Source of the DNA: Streptomyces sp. PsTaAH-137
GTDB taxonomy: Bacteria > Actinomycetota > Actinomycetes > Streptomycetales > Streptomycetaceae
NCBI RefSeq assembly: GCF_003259365.1
Contig: NZ_QLLY01000017.1
Coordinates: 124,001 to 188,000, forward strand
Reading direction: 5' to 3'
Length of the DNA: 64,000 bases
Shown: positions 31,597-38,769 of the stretch, in pieces
Position numbering within the stretch: position 1 is the stretch's first letter
Layout of the letters: each line of letters opens with the position of its first letter
Made by a program: the position numbers and the translations under genes
The notes under the pieces: model-generated
Told to the model about the DNA's origin: nothing
Seen by the model: only the letters and a program-made list of their open reading frames with translations
The model's database searches: none

Positions 31597-33195
31597 GTGA
31601 TCACCGCATCCGGTATCGAACTGCGCGCAGGCGCCCGCATCCTCATCGAGAACGCCAACTTCCGTGTCGCCAAGGGCGACCGCATCGGCCTCGTCGGGCG
31701 CAACGGCGCGGGCAAGACCACCCTCACCAAGTGCCTGGCCGGTGAGGGCATCCCGGCCGGCGGCACCATCTCCCGCTCCGGCGAGGTCGGCTATCTGCCG
31801 CAGGACCCGCGCACCGGCGACCTCGACGTGCTCGCCCGCGACCGCATCCTGTCGGCCCGCGGCCTCGACACCCTGATGCGCAAGATGCGCGAGAACGAGC
31901 AGCGCATCGCCAACGGCACGGGCGCCACCCAGGCCAAGGCCCTCAAGCAGTACGAGCGCCAGGAGACGGAGTTCCTCACCAAGGGCGGGTACGCCGCCGA
32001 GGCCGAGGCCGCCACCATCGCCGCCGCGCTCAACCTCCCGGACCGGGTGCTCGGCCAGCCCCTGCACACCCTCTCCGGCGGTCAGCGACGCCGTATCGAG
32101 CTGGCCCGCATCCTCTTCTCGGACGCGGACACCCTCCTCCTCGACGAGCCCACGAACCACCTGGACGCGGACTCGATCGTCTGGCTGCGCGACTACCTGA
32201 AGAGCTACAGCGGCGGCTTCATCGTGATCTCCCACGACGTCGACCTGGTCGAGACGGTCGTCAACAAGGTCTTCTACCTGGACGCGAACCGCTCCCAGAT
32301 CGACGTCTACAACATGGGCTGGAAGCTCTACCAGCAGCAGCGCGAGGCCGACGAGAAGCGCCGCAAGCGCGAGCGGCAGAACGCCGAGAAGAAGGCCGCG
32401 TCGCTGAACGCGCAGGCGGACAAGATGCGCGCCAAGGCCACCAAGACCGTCGCCGCGCAGAACATGGCCAAGCGCGCCGACAAGCTCCTCGCCGGCCTCG
32501 AGGCGGTCCGCCAGTCCGACAAGGTCGCCAAGCTGCGCTTCCCCGAGCCCGCGCCCTGCGGCAAGACGCCGCTGATGGCCGAGGGCCTGTCGAAGTCGTA
32601 CGGCTCGCTCGAGATCTTCACCGACGTCGACCTGGCCATCGACAAGGGCTCCCGCGTCGTCATCCTCGGGCTGAACGGTGCGGGCAAGACCACCCTGCTC
32701 CGCCTCCTCGCGGGCACCGAGAAGCCCGACACCGGCGAGGTCGTCGAGGGCCACGGCCTCAAGCTCGGCTACTACGCCCAGGAGCACGAGACCCTCGACC
32801 CCGAGCGCTCCGTCCTGGAGAACATGCGCTCGTCCGCGCCCGACCTGGACCTCGTGGAGGTCCGCAAGGTGCTCGGCTCGTTCCTGTTCTCCGGCGACGA
32901 CGTCGACAAGCCCGCGGGCGTGCTCTCCGGCGGCGAGAAGACCCGGCTCGCCCTCGCGACCCTGGTGGTCTCGGCGGCCAACGTGCTGCTCCTCGACGAG
33001 CCCACGAACAACCTCGACCCCGCCAGCCGCGAGGAGATCCTCGGCGCGCTGCGCACCTACAAGGGCGCCGTCGTCCTCGTCACGCACGACGAGGGAGCCG
33101 TCGAGGCGCTGCAGCCGGAGCGGATCATCCTGCTCCCGGACGGCGTCGAGGACCTGTGGGGCCAGACCTACGCGGATCTCGTCGCGCTCGCCTGA
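31597..33195 (+). CDS. ABC-F family ATPase (ribosome-associated)
   Basis: A 532-residue cytoplasmic protein with two ABC domains in one chain and no membrane segments. Domain 1 has Walker A GRNGAGKTT (34-42), signature LSGGQRRRIEL and Walker B LLLDEPTNHLD; domain 2 has GLNGAGKTT (about 357-365), LSGGEKTRLAL and LLLDEPTNNLD. Between them lies a charged helical linker (READEKRRKRERQNAEKKAASL), the P-site tRNA-interaction region of ABC-F proteins. Members protect or restart ribosomes, some against antibiotics. The GTG start has CTGGAGA ahead. The upstream leader ORF suggests that translation stress controls it. Confidence 0.93.
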   Translation: MITASGIELRAGARILIENANFRVAKGDRIGLVGRNGAGKTTLTKCLAGEGIPAGGTISRSGEVGYLPQDPRTGDLDVLARDRILSARGLDTLMRKMRENEQRIANGTGATQAKALKQYERQETEFLTKGGYAAEAEAATIAAALNLPDRVLGQPLHTLSGGQRRRIELARILFSDADTLLLDEPTNHLDADSIVWLRDYLKSYSGGFIVISHDVDLVETVVNKVFYLDANRSQIDVYNMGWKLYQQQREADEKRRKRERQNAEKKAASLNAQADKMRAKATKTVAAQNMAKRADKLLAGLEAVRQSDKVAKLRFPEPAPCGKTPLMAEGLSKSYGSLEIFTDVDLAIDKGSRVVILGLNGAGKTTLLRLLAGTEKPDTGEVVEGHGLKLGYYAQEHETLDPERSVLENMRSSAPDLDLVEVRKVLGSFLFSGDDVDKPAGVLSGGEKTRLALATLVVSAANVLLLDEPTNNLDPASREEILGALRTYKGAVVLVTHDEGAVEALQPERIILLPDGVEDLWGQTYADLVALA

Positions 33196-33569
33196 CCGGC
33201 GCCCGGCCGCCCGGGAGCCGTCAGCACAGCGTGATCGAAGAGATGATCCACTCGGTATGGATCATTCGGCCGAGCCGTGATCCTTCATATGGGTGAGATC
33301 GCCTCGTACCGAGGTGTGTCCTACACGGATTTCGCCCGCTCATCGGGGCTGAAGCCCTTGGGGCGCCTGGGCAGTCGCTGACCTGCCGGTTTTTTCGAGG
33401 GGGTGGTTCCGGGGGGTGCGAAAAGCCTCCGGAATCACGAATTCCACTCGTGTGGATCCCCTTCGGGACGGGAATTCCCGGTCCACGGACCTTGCCGAAT
33501 GGGTGGCCAGGACGGCCATGAGGGGTGATCATGGGAAATCCAGAGCGCACTTCCCATGAGGAGGCACGG
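33196..33569. promoter_or_regulatory. 374-nt region with GATC cluster upstream of gbn-like gene
   Basis: No coding frame is evident. Five GATC tetramers fall in 68 bases, at 33233, 33245, 33260, 33279 and 33297, with two more at 33455 and 33527. At this base composition one GATC per about 390 bases is expected. The cluster lies upstream of a gene whose product appears to be the GATC-binding nucleoid protein. A GGAATTCC-type symmetrical stretch also occurs near 33430-33480. Autoregulation by the encoded protein is inferred. Confidence 0.7.
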
Positions 33570-33791
33570 GTGGCCGAGACTCTGAAGAAGGGCAGCCGGG
33601 TGACCGGCGCCGCGCGCGACAAGCTCGCGGCAGACCTGAAGAAGAAGTACGACTCCGGTGCGAGCATCCGGGCACTGGCCGAGGAAACCGGCCGCTCGTA
33701 TGGCTTCGTCCACCGGATGCTCAGCGAGTCCGGGGTCACGCTGCGCGGTCGCGGCGGGGCCACGCGAGGCAAGAAGGCCGCGGCAAGCTGA
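33570..33791 (+). CDS. gbn: GATC-binding nucleoid-associated protein (Gbn-like)
   Basis: A 73-residue basic protein with one helix-turn-helix. The sequence MAETLKKGSRVTGAARD starts a lysine-rich arm; the HTH is in SGASIRALAEETGRSYGFVHRML, and the tail GRGGATRGKKAAAS is basic. It matches my recollection of SCO1839 (Gbn), a small Streptomyces nucleoid protein that binds GATC sites and affects development, in length and neighbourhood (ABC-F gene before, enoyl-CoA hydratase after). The GTG at 33570 has a GAGGAGG site five bases upstream; an in-frame start at 33525/33531 would add 13-15 residues. The GATC cluster upstream supports the identity. Confidence 0.85.
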   Translation: MAETLKKGSRVTGAARDKLAADLKKKYDSGASIRALAEETGRSYGFVHRMLSESGVTLRGRGGATRGKKAAAS

Positions 33792-33844
33792 CGCGGCCGG
33801 CCCGTCCGCTCCCGGGCGGTGCGGGCCGCACAGGATCTCTCGGT

Positions 33845-33878
33845 ACCACCCGGTCGGTTCCCCGATCGGCCGGGTGGT
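33845..33878. terminator. hairpin after the gbn-like gene
   Basis: ACCACCCGGTCGG pairs with the nearly matching TCGGCCGGGTGGT across an eight-base loop, about 55 bases after the stop codon. A second inverted repeat, GTCGTCCACG / CGTGGACACGAC, at 33897-33922 lies closer to the next gene and may be an operator. Confidence 0.55.
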
Positions 33879-33944
33879 TACTGTGCAGTCACTTAGGTCG
33901 TCCACGTCGTCCGTGGACACGACTGCGCAGACTCGGAGGCCCAG

Positions 33945-34736
33945 ATGGCTACGCTCGCACCCCTGCTCGACAAGGACGGGGTCCGGCTCACCGTCGACGA
34001 TGCCGTCGCCACGGTGACCCTGACCAACCCGGACAAGCGCAACGCTCAGTCTCCCGCTCTGTGGCGGGCGTTGACGGAAGCCGGGCGGTCACTGCCGGGC
34101 TCCGTGCGGGTCGTCGTGGTGCGCGGTGAGGGCAAGTCCTTCTCCGCGGGTCTCGACCGTCAGGCGTTCACGCCCGAGGGTTTCGACGGCGAGCCGTCCT
34201 TCATCGACCTGGCACGCGGCGGCGACGATCTTCTGGACACGACGATCGCCGAGTACCAGGACGCTTTCACCTGGCTGCGGCGCAGCGACATCCTGTCCGT
34301 CGCCGCGGTCCAGGGCCATGCGATCGGCGCGGGCTTCCAGCTCGCCCTCTCCTGTGACCTGCGCGTCGTCGCCGACGACGTGCAGTTCTCCATGCGCGAG
34401 ACCAGCCTCGGGCTCGTACCGGACCTGACCGGCACGCACCCCCTCGTCTCGCTCGTCGGATACGCGCGCGCCCTGGAGATCTGCGTGACCGGGCGCTACG
34501 TGCACGCCGACGAGGCCGTGGCCAGTGGCCTGGCCAATGTCGCCGTGCCCGCGGACGCCCTGGACGCGGCCACGTCCGACCTGACCGGCGCGCTCCTCGC
34601 CGCGCCGCGCGACGCCGTGATCGAGACCAAGGCGCTGCTTCAGGGCGCCTCCCGCCGGACCCTCGACGAGCAGCGCGTCGCCGAGCGGGCCGCGCAGGGA
34701 CGCCGGCTGCGGGACCTGGCCGGCCTCGGCGACTGA
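33945..34736 (+). CDS. enoyl-CoA hydratase/isomerase family protein
   Basis: A 263-residue crotonase-fold protein. The oxyanion-hole elements are visible as GKSFSAGLDRQAF (about 62-75) and VQGHAIGAGFQLALSCDLRVVA (about 121-143). The glutamate expected next is within SMRETSLGLVPDLTGTH. Family members hydrate or isomerise enoyl-CoA thioesters, but the residue pattern does not identify the substrate. GGAGG lies five bases before the ATG at 33945. It is convergent with the next gene, with seven bases between stops, and its position next to the gbn-like gene matches S. coelicolor as I recall it. Confidence 0.92.
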   Translation: MATLAPLLDKDGVRLTVDDAVATVTLTNPDKRNAQSPALWRALTEAGRSLPGSVRVVVVRGEGKSFSAGLDRQAFTPEGFDGEPSFIDLARGGDDLLDTTIAEYQDAFTWLRRSDILSVAAVQGHAIGAGFQLALSCDLRVVADDVQFSMRETSLGLVPDLTGTHPLVSLVGYARALEICVTGRYVHADEAVASGLANVAVPADALDAATSDLTGALLAAPRDAVIETKALLQGASRRTLDEQRVAERAAQGRRLRDLAGLGD

Positions 34737-34743
34737 CCCGTTC

Positions 34744-35469
34744 TCAGGGGGTCACTTCGGTGACCAGCACCGCGACGCTCGGGCCGTCGGTGAGCGCCGT
34801 GGACACGGCCTCGCGGACGGCCCGCGCCACGTCCAGGGCCCGGTGCGACGAGGACACCGCCAGCTCCACCCGGACGTGCCGGTGCGCCAGCGCGGCCGGG
34901 GCGGAGGTCTCCTCGATGTGCACCGCCCGGCCCAGACCGCCCAGCGCGCCCGTCAGCCGCACCACCCCGGCGACCCCTTGCGCCGCCCGCGCCACGCGGC
35001 CCTCGTCACCGTCCGCGGCGGACTCCTCGGCCGGGGCGGGAGCGGACTCCGGCTTTTCCTCCCGCTCCGGTTCGGCGTCGAGCAGCGCCGTCACCTGGAG
35101 ATCCACCTCGGCCACCACCAGGCCGAGCCCGTCCCGCGCCGCCTGTTCGAGCGCCTCCCGCAACCGCGCCGCCGCTCGCGGCAACGGCTCGTCGGCCGTC
35201 GCCGCGCACTCCGCCCCGATCCGCAGCGGCCCCGGCGGCAGCGCGCTCGGCGGGGCCGGCACCACGGACGTGTACGAGCCGTCCGGATCGGCCGGAGCGA
35301 GTCGCAGCGACCCCAGCCGCACCCCGCTCACCGCGGCCGCGGACCGGCGCAGGGCCCCCGCCGCCGCGACCTCCGTGATCCACGCGCCGTCACCCGGTCC
35401 GCCCAGTGGCAGCAGCCTGCCGAATCCGAGCTGTTGCCGCACTGCCTGTGCCCATCGGTCTGCCATCAT
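34744..35469 (-). CDS. conserved protein of the so-called nucleopolyhedrovirus P10 family, adjacent to Asp23 genes
   Basis: A 241-residue actinobacterial protein with no firm function; databases sometimes label it after a baculovirus family, which I regard as a misnomer. Residues 1-100 include WAQAVRQQLGFGRLLPLGG and an ITEVAA helix. The C-terminal half resembles two diverged Asp23-like repeats: ARLREALEQAARDGLGLVVAEVDLQVTALL and ALDVARAVREAVSTAL. Between them is an acidic linker of glutamate, proline and alanine. It is divergent from an Asp23 gene with 111 bases between starts, so a shared envelope-stress role is likely. Start 35469 or 35466 are both possible. Confidence 0.75.
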   Translation of the reverse strand: MMADRWAQAVRQQLGFGRLLPLGGPGDGAWITEVAAAGALRRSAAAVSGVRLGSLRLAPADPDGSYTSVVPAPPSALPPGPLRIGAECAATADEPLPRAAARLREALEQAARDGLGLVVAEVDLQVTALLDAEPEREEKPESAPAPAEESAADGDEGRVARAAQGVAGVVRLTGALGGLGRAVHIEETSAPAALAHRHVRVELAVSSSHRALDVARAVREAVSTALTDGPSVAVLVTEVTP

Positions 35470-35580
35470 CCACCCAGGCTGCCTCATCCCGGGCGCGGGC
35501 TCGGGTAACCGCACTTAGTGTGGGCAAAAGAAGACAGGATCCCGCAGGGAGACCGCATCTCACAAGAGGGGACACCCCCG

Positions 35581-36057
35581 ATGAGCGACACCTCACAGAA
35601 GCCGGGCGAGACGCCCGCCTCCGCGCCCACGAGCCGGGCCAACGTGACCAAGAAGGGCGGCGGCGACCCCGCGGGCCGCGGCCGCACCTCCATCGCCGAC
35701 GGCGTCGTCGAGAAGATCGCCGGACTCGCCGCACGCGACGTCCTCGGCGTGCACGCGATGGGCAGCGGCCTCTCGCGCACCTTCGGCGCCGTCCGTGACC
35801 GCGTGCCCGGCGGATCCACCAAGTCCGTCTCCCGCGGGGTCAAGGCCGAGGTCGGCGAGGTGCAGACCGCGCTCGACCTGGAGATCGTCGTCGAGTACGG
35901 CGTGTCGATCGCGGACACCGCGCGCGCCGTACGGGAGAACGTGATCGCGGCCGTCGAGCGCATGACGGGTCTCGAAGTCGTCGAGGTGAACATCGCCGTC
36001 AGCGATGTGAAGCTGCCGGACGAGGAAGACGAAGAGCCGGAGTCACGGCTCCAGTGA
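35581..36057 (+). CDS. Asp23/Gls24 family envelope stress protein
   Basis: A 158-residue cytoplasmic protein with one Asp23 domain (about 40-145). Typical stretches are TSIADGVVEKIAGLAARDVLGVHAMG, VQTALDLEIVVEYGVSIAD and MTGLEVVEVNIAVSDVKLP. In Staphylococcus Asp23 is anchored to the membrane by AmaP and protects the envelope; an AmaP homologue is encoded four genes downstream. The ATG at 35581 follows GAGGGGA; the residues upstream in frame are not conserved. It begins a five-gene operon. The C-terminus is acidic (EEDEEPE). Confidence 0.92.
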   Translation: MSDTSQKPGETPASAPTSRANVTKKGGGDPAGRGRTSIADGVVEKIAGLAARDVLGVHAMGSGLSRTFGAVRDRVPGGSTKSVSRGVKAEVGEVQTALDLEIVVEYGVSIADTARAVRENVIAAVERMTGLEVVEVNIAVSDVKLPDEEDEEPESRLQ

Positions 36058-36106
36058 CCGTACTGCGTAGCGGGCTTGGCAGAAGGCCCCGGAGAAGGAG
36101 CGCACG

Positions 36107-36292
36107 ATGAATCTGGCCGTGGTCGGCATGATCGCCGGCATGGCCCTCGGATTCGCCGGATACTTCGGCGGCTTCGGGGCCTTCCTGCTGGTGGCGGCGC
36201 TCGGCGCCATCGGTTTCGTCGCGGGCCGGTTCCTCGAAGGGGACCTGGAACCCGGCGAGTTCTTCCGCGCCCGCGGCGACCGGCGGCGGTGA
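36107..36292 (+). CDS. small membrane protein of the AmaP operon (DUF2273-like)
   Basis: A 61-residue protein with two hydrophobic stretches (LAVVGMIAGMALGFAGYF and FGAFLLVAALGAIGFVAG) and a charged C-terminus LEPGEFFRARGDRRR. It resembles DUF2273-type proteins that accompany Asp23 genes. GGAGAAGGAGCG gives a good ribosome-binding site. It lies between the two Asp23 genes, three bases before the second. Its likely task is to hold Asp23 proteins at the membrane. Confidence 0.82.
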   Translation: MNLAVVGMIAGMALGFAGYFGGFGAFLLVAALGAIGFVAGRFLEGDLEPGEFFRARGDRRR

Positions 36293-36295
36293 CCG

Positions 36296-36631
36296 GTGGC
36301 GGCACAGGTCGCGCCTGCCGAGCGCGGCGCGACCCGGATCGCCGACCGGGTCGTCGCGAAGATCGCCGCGCACGCGGCACGTGAGGCGCTGGACACGATT
36401 CCCGAGGACGGTGCGCCCCCGCACGCCACGGTCAGCGTGCACCAGGACACCGCGCGCGTGCGCATCAGCCTGGAACTCGGTTTCCCGGCGGACATCGGCG
36501 CCCAGTGCGGTGCCGTGCGTCGTCAAGTGACCGAGCGGGTAAGGACGTTGGCAGGCATGGAGGTGCCGGAGGTGGCCGTCCTCGTGGAGCGGCTGCACTC
36601 GGCGGACACCGACCGGGGGAGGATCCGATGA
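36296..36631 (+). CDS. second Asp23/Gls24 family protein
   Basis: A 111-residue Asp23-domain protein without the N-terminal extension of the first copy. The core is GATRIADRVVAKIAAHAAREAL, then ARVRISLELGFPADIGAQCGAVRRQVTER, then AGMEVPEVAVLVERLH. It starts with GTG at 36296, three bases after the preceding stop, with no strong ribosome-binding site, so translation is probably coupled. Its end overlaps the next start as ATGA. Two different Asp23 proteins in one operon suggest a hetero-oligomer. Confidence 0.88.
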   Translation: MAAQVAPAERGATRIADRVVAKIAAHAAREALDTIPEDGAPPHATVSVHQDTARVRISLELGFPADIGAQCGAVRRQVTERVRTLAGMEVPEVAVLVERLHSADTDRGRIR

Positions 36632-37290
36632 GCGAGCCCACCCAGCGGATGCCGGTGGTCGAGCGCGGCCCGACCGGCGCCGACGGCCTTGACCAGTCGG
36701 CGTCCGCGGCCGCCTACGAGCCGCGTCCCACCCTGGAGGGCGAGGAGAAGTCCGCCAGGTTCTGGTCGGGCCGGCGGATCCCGGCCGGGCTCGCGGCCCT
36801 GGTGCTGCTCGGCGGTGCCGGCGTGCTGCTGTACGACATCGCCGCCGTGCGGGCCGGGCGCGACGCCATGCAGTGGCGCCGCACCCTCGCCGACGACCTC
36901 GCCACCCGTCCCCTCGACGACACCGCCGTACTGATCGGCGCCGGAGTCGCCGCCGCGCTCGGCCTCTGGCTGATCGTCCTCGCGGTGACACCCGGACTGC
37001 GCGCGGTCCTTCCGATGCGCAGGACCCACACCGACATCCGCGCGGGCCTGCACCGGGACGCCGCCGCCATGGTGCTGCGCGACCGGGCCATGGAAGTGGC
37101 GGGCGTGCAGTCCGTACGGGTCCGGATGAAGCGGTCCAAGGTGGATGTGCGGGCGGTCTCGCACTTCCGCGAACTCGACGACGTACGGGCCGACCTGGAC
37201 AGCGCGCTGGGCGACGGCATCACCGGGCTCGGCCTCGGATCGGCGCCCCGCCTCTCGGTGCGCGTGGCCCGGCCCGGACGGAAGGGATGA
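36628..37290 (+). CDS. DUF6286 domain membrane protein of the Asp23 operon
   Basis: A 220-residue protein with two membrane helices (about 50-70 and 100-122) and a C-terminal cytoplasmic domain, AAAMVLRDRAMEVAGVQSVRVRMKRSKV and onward, that resembles an Asp23/AmaP-type module. The N-terminus is hydrophilic with TQRMPVVERG. The ATG is preceded by GGGGGAGG and overlaps the upstream stop; the stop overlaps the next start, so it is tightly coupled in the operon. The DUF6286 label is from recollection of such neighbours. Confidence 0.82.
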   Translation: MSEPTQRMPVVERGPTGADGLDQSASAAAYEPRPTLEGEEKSARFWSGRRIPAGLAALVLLGGAGVLLYDIAAVRAGRDAMQWRRTLADDLATRPLDDTAVLIGAGVAAALGLWLIVLAVTPGLRAVLPMRRTHTDIRAGLHRDAAAMVLRDRAMEVAGVQSVRVRMKRSKVDVRAVSHFRELDDVRADLDSALGDGITGLGLGSAPRLSVRVARPGRKG

Positions 37291-37874
37291 CGGCGGTGCT
37301 CAGAACCGTGAACCGGATCCTGCTCGGTCTCCTCGGCCTGCTCCTGGTCGTCGGCGGCGGCTCGGTGCTCGCCGTGGGGCTCGGGGTGAAGCCGCCGTCC
37401 TGGTGGATCCACGACGGCAAGGACGACGTTCTGCTGAGCGTCGCCGACCGGCAGCGCTGGCGCGCCGACGGCTGGTGGTGGCCGGTGGTGATCGCCGCGC
37501 TCGGCGTCGTCGTGCTGCTCGCGCTGTGGTGGCTGGTCGCCCAGTTCCGCCGGCGCCGGCTCAGCGAGGTGCTGGTCGACACGGGTGACGGCGAGGGCGC
37601 GCTGCTGCGCGGCCGGGCCCTGGAGAGCGTCCTGGTGAGCGGCGCCGAGGCGCAGGACGGCGTGGAGCGGGCCGGCGCCATGCTGACCGGCCGCCGCTCG
37701 ACCCCGCAGGCGAAGGTGTCCCTCACCCTCGCCCCGCACGCCTCCCCGGGCGCCACCCTGGACCACCTCGGCGAGCAGGCCCTGACCCAGGCGAGAGAAT
37801 CGGCGGGCCTGGCGTCCCTCCCGGCCGAGGTCAGGCTGAAGGCGGTCAAGCACCGCGCGGAACGGGTGAGCTGA
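37287..37874 (+). CDS. amaP: alkaline shock response membrane anchor protein AmaP
   Basis: A 195-residue protein with an N-terminal helical hairpin of two membrane segments (about 8-30 and 62-85, the second containing WWWPVVIAALGVVVLLALWW) and a cytoplasmic domain that ends LPAEVRLKAVKHRAERVS. This layout is that of AmaP, the anchor for Asp23. GGAAGGG precedes the ATG at 37287, which overlaps the previous stop. It is the last gene of the operon; two copies of a second repeat family follow. Confidence 0.88.
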   Translation: MTAVLRTVNRILLGLLGLLLVVGGGSVLAVGLGVKPPSWWIHDGKDDVLLSVADRQRWRADGWWWPVVIAALGVVVLLALWWLVAQFRRRRLSEVLVDTGDGEGALLRGRALESVLVSGAEAQDGVERAGAMLTGRRSTPQAKVSLTLAPHASPGATLDHLGEQALTQARESAGLASLPAEVRLKAVKHRAERVS

Positions 37875-37889
37875 GAGAACCGCCCTTCA

Positions 37890-37960
37890 AGCCCGTCCGG
37901 CGTTTTCCTTTCAAGCCCGGTGCGGCACCCTCCAGCCCGTCCGGCGATTGAGGACGAGCC
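37890..37960. repeat. AGCCCGTCCGGCG repeat, two copies
   Basis: AGCCCGTCCGGCG occurs at 37890-37902 and again at 37934-37946, the second continuing ATTGAGGACGAGCC. I recognise this as another frequent Streptomyces intergenic repeat. It lies between the convergent amaP and SDR genes and may serve in 3'-end formation. Confidence 0.75.
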
Positions 37961-38009
37961 CGAAGGGCGACAGACGGGGCGCAGCCCCGTGCCCCCCGGG
38001 ACCGCACCC

Positions 38010-38765
38010 CTAGAATCCGTGCCGGTACCCACCGTCGACCGGCAGCATGACCCCGGTCAGATACGAAGCGGCCGGCGACAGGAAGAACGCCGCGGCCCGC
38101 CCGAACTCCTCAGGCGTCCCGTACCGCCGCAGCGGAATCCGCGACTCGTTGGCGGTCCGCGTGGCCTGCGGGTCCGCCGAGTACCCGTCGAGCTCGCGCA
38201 CGCGATCGGTGTCGATCCGTGCGGGCAGCAGCCCCACGACCCGGATACCGCGCGGCCCCAGCTCGTCCGCGAGCGACTTGGCGAACCCGGCGAGCCCGGG
38301 CCGCAGCCCGTTGGAGATGGTCAGCCCCGGGATCGGCTCGTGCACGGACCCGGAGAGCACGAACCCGATGACGCCGCCGTCATCGAGCTCGGCCGCCGCC
38401 GTCCTGGCGATCCGCACGGCGCCCATGAACACCGAGGAGAACGCCGATTCCCACTGCTCGTCCGTGTTGTCCGCGACGAAGCCGGGCGCGGGCCCGCCCA
38501 CGCTGACGAGAATCCCGTCGAACCGCCCGAACTGCTCGCGGGCGGCACCGATCACCCGTTCGGCGACGGCCGGATCGGCGTTGTCGGCGGCGACCCCGTA
38601 CGCGTTCGGGCCCAGCTCGGTCGCGGCGGCCTTGACCTTCTGCTCGTCGCGCCCGGTGATGACCACCTTCGCGCCGTCGCCGACGAGCTGGCGCGCGGCG
38701 GCGTTGCCGAGGCCGCGGGTGGCGCCGGTGACTACGTAGACACGGTCCTTCAGTCCAAGATCCAT
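38010..38765 (-). CDS. atypical short-chain dehydrogenase/reductase lacking the YxxxK pair
   Basis: A 251-residue Rossmann-fold protein. The nucleotide site is normal (VVTGATRGLGNAAARQL, residues 11-27, and the later ITGRDEQKV). The usual active-site motif is altered: after the serine in LSGSVHEPIPGL the stretch LTISNGLRPGLAGFAKSL has no tyrosine-x-x-x-lysine. A known SDR subgroup has SN-x-x-R here, so this is probably natural variation, but catalysis must differ or be lost. The C-terminal LTGVMLPVDGGYRHGF is typical. The GH15 gene ends four bases before its start, so the two are cotranscribed. Confidence 0.87.
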   Translation of the reverse strand: MDLGLKDRVYVVTGATRGLGNAAARQLVGDGAKVVITGRDEQKVKAAATELGPNAYGVAADNADPAVAERVIGAAREQFGRFDGILVSVGGPAPGFVADNTDEQWESAFSSVFMGAVRIARTAAAELDDGGVIGFVLSGSVHEPIPGLTISNGLRPGLAGFAKSLADELGPRGIRVVGLLPARIDTDRVRELDGYSADPQATRTANESRIPLRRYGTPEEFGRAAAFFLSPAASYLTGVMLPVDGGYRHGF

Positions 38766-38769
38766 GGCT

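Noticed and set aside
34744..35469. Viral (nucleopolyhedrovirus) origin of the P10-labelled protein
   Set aside because: Base composition, codon use and context are those of the host, and the similarity is likely a low-complexity effect.
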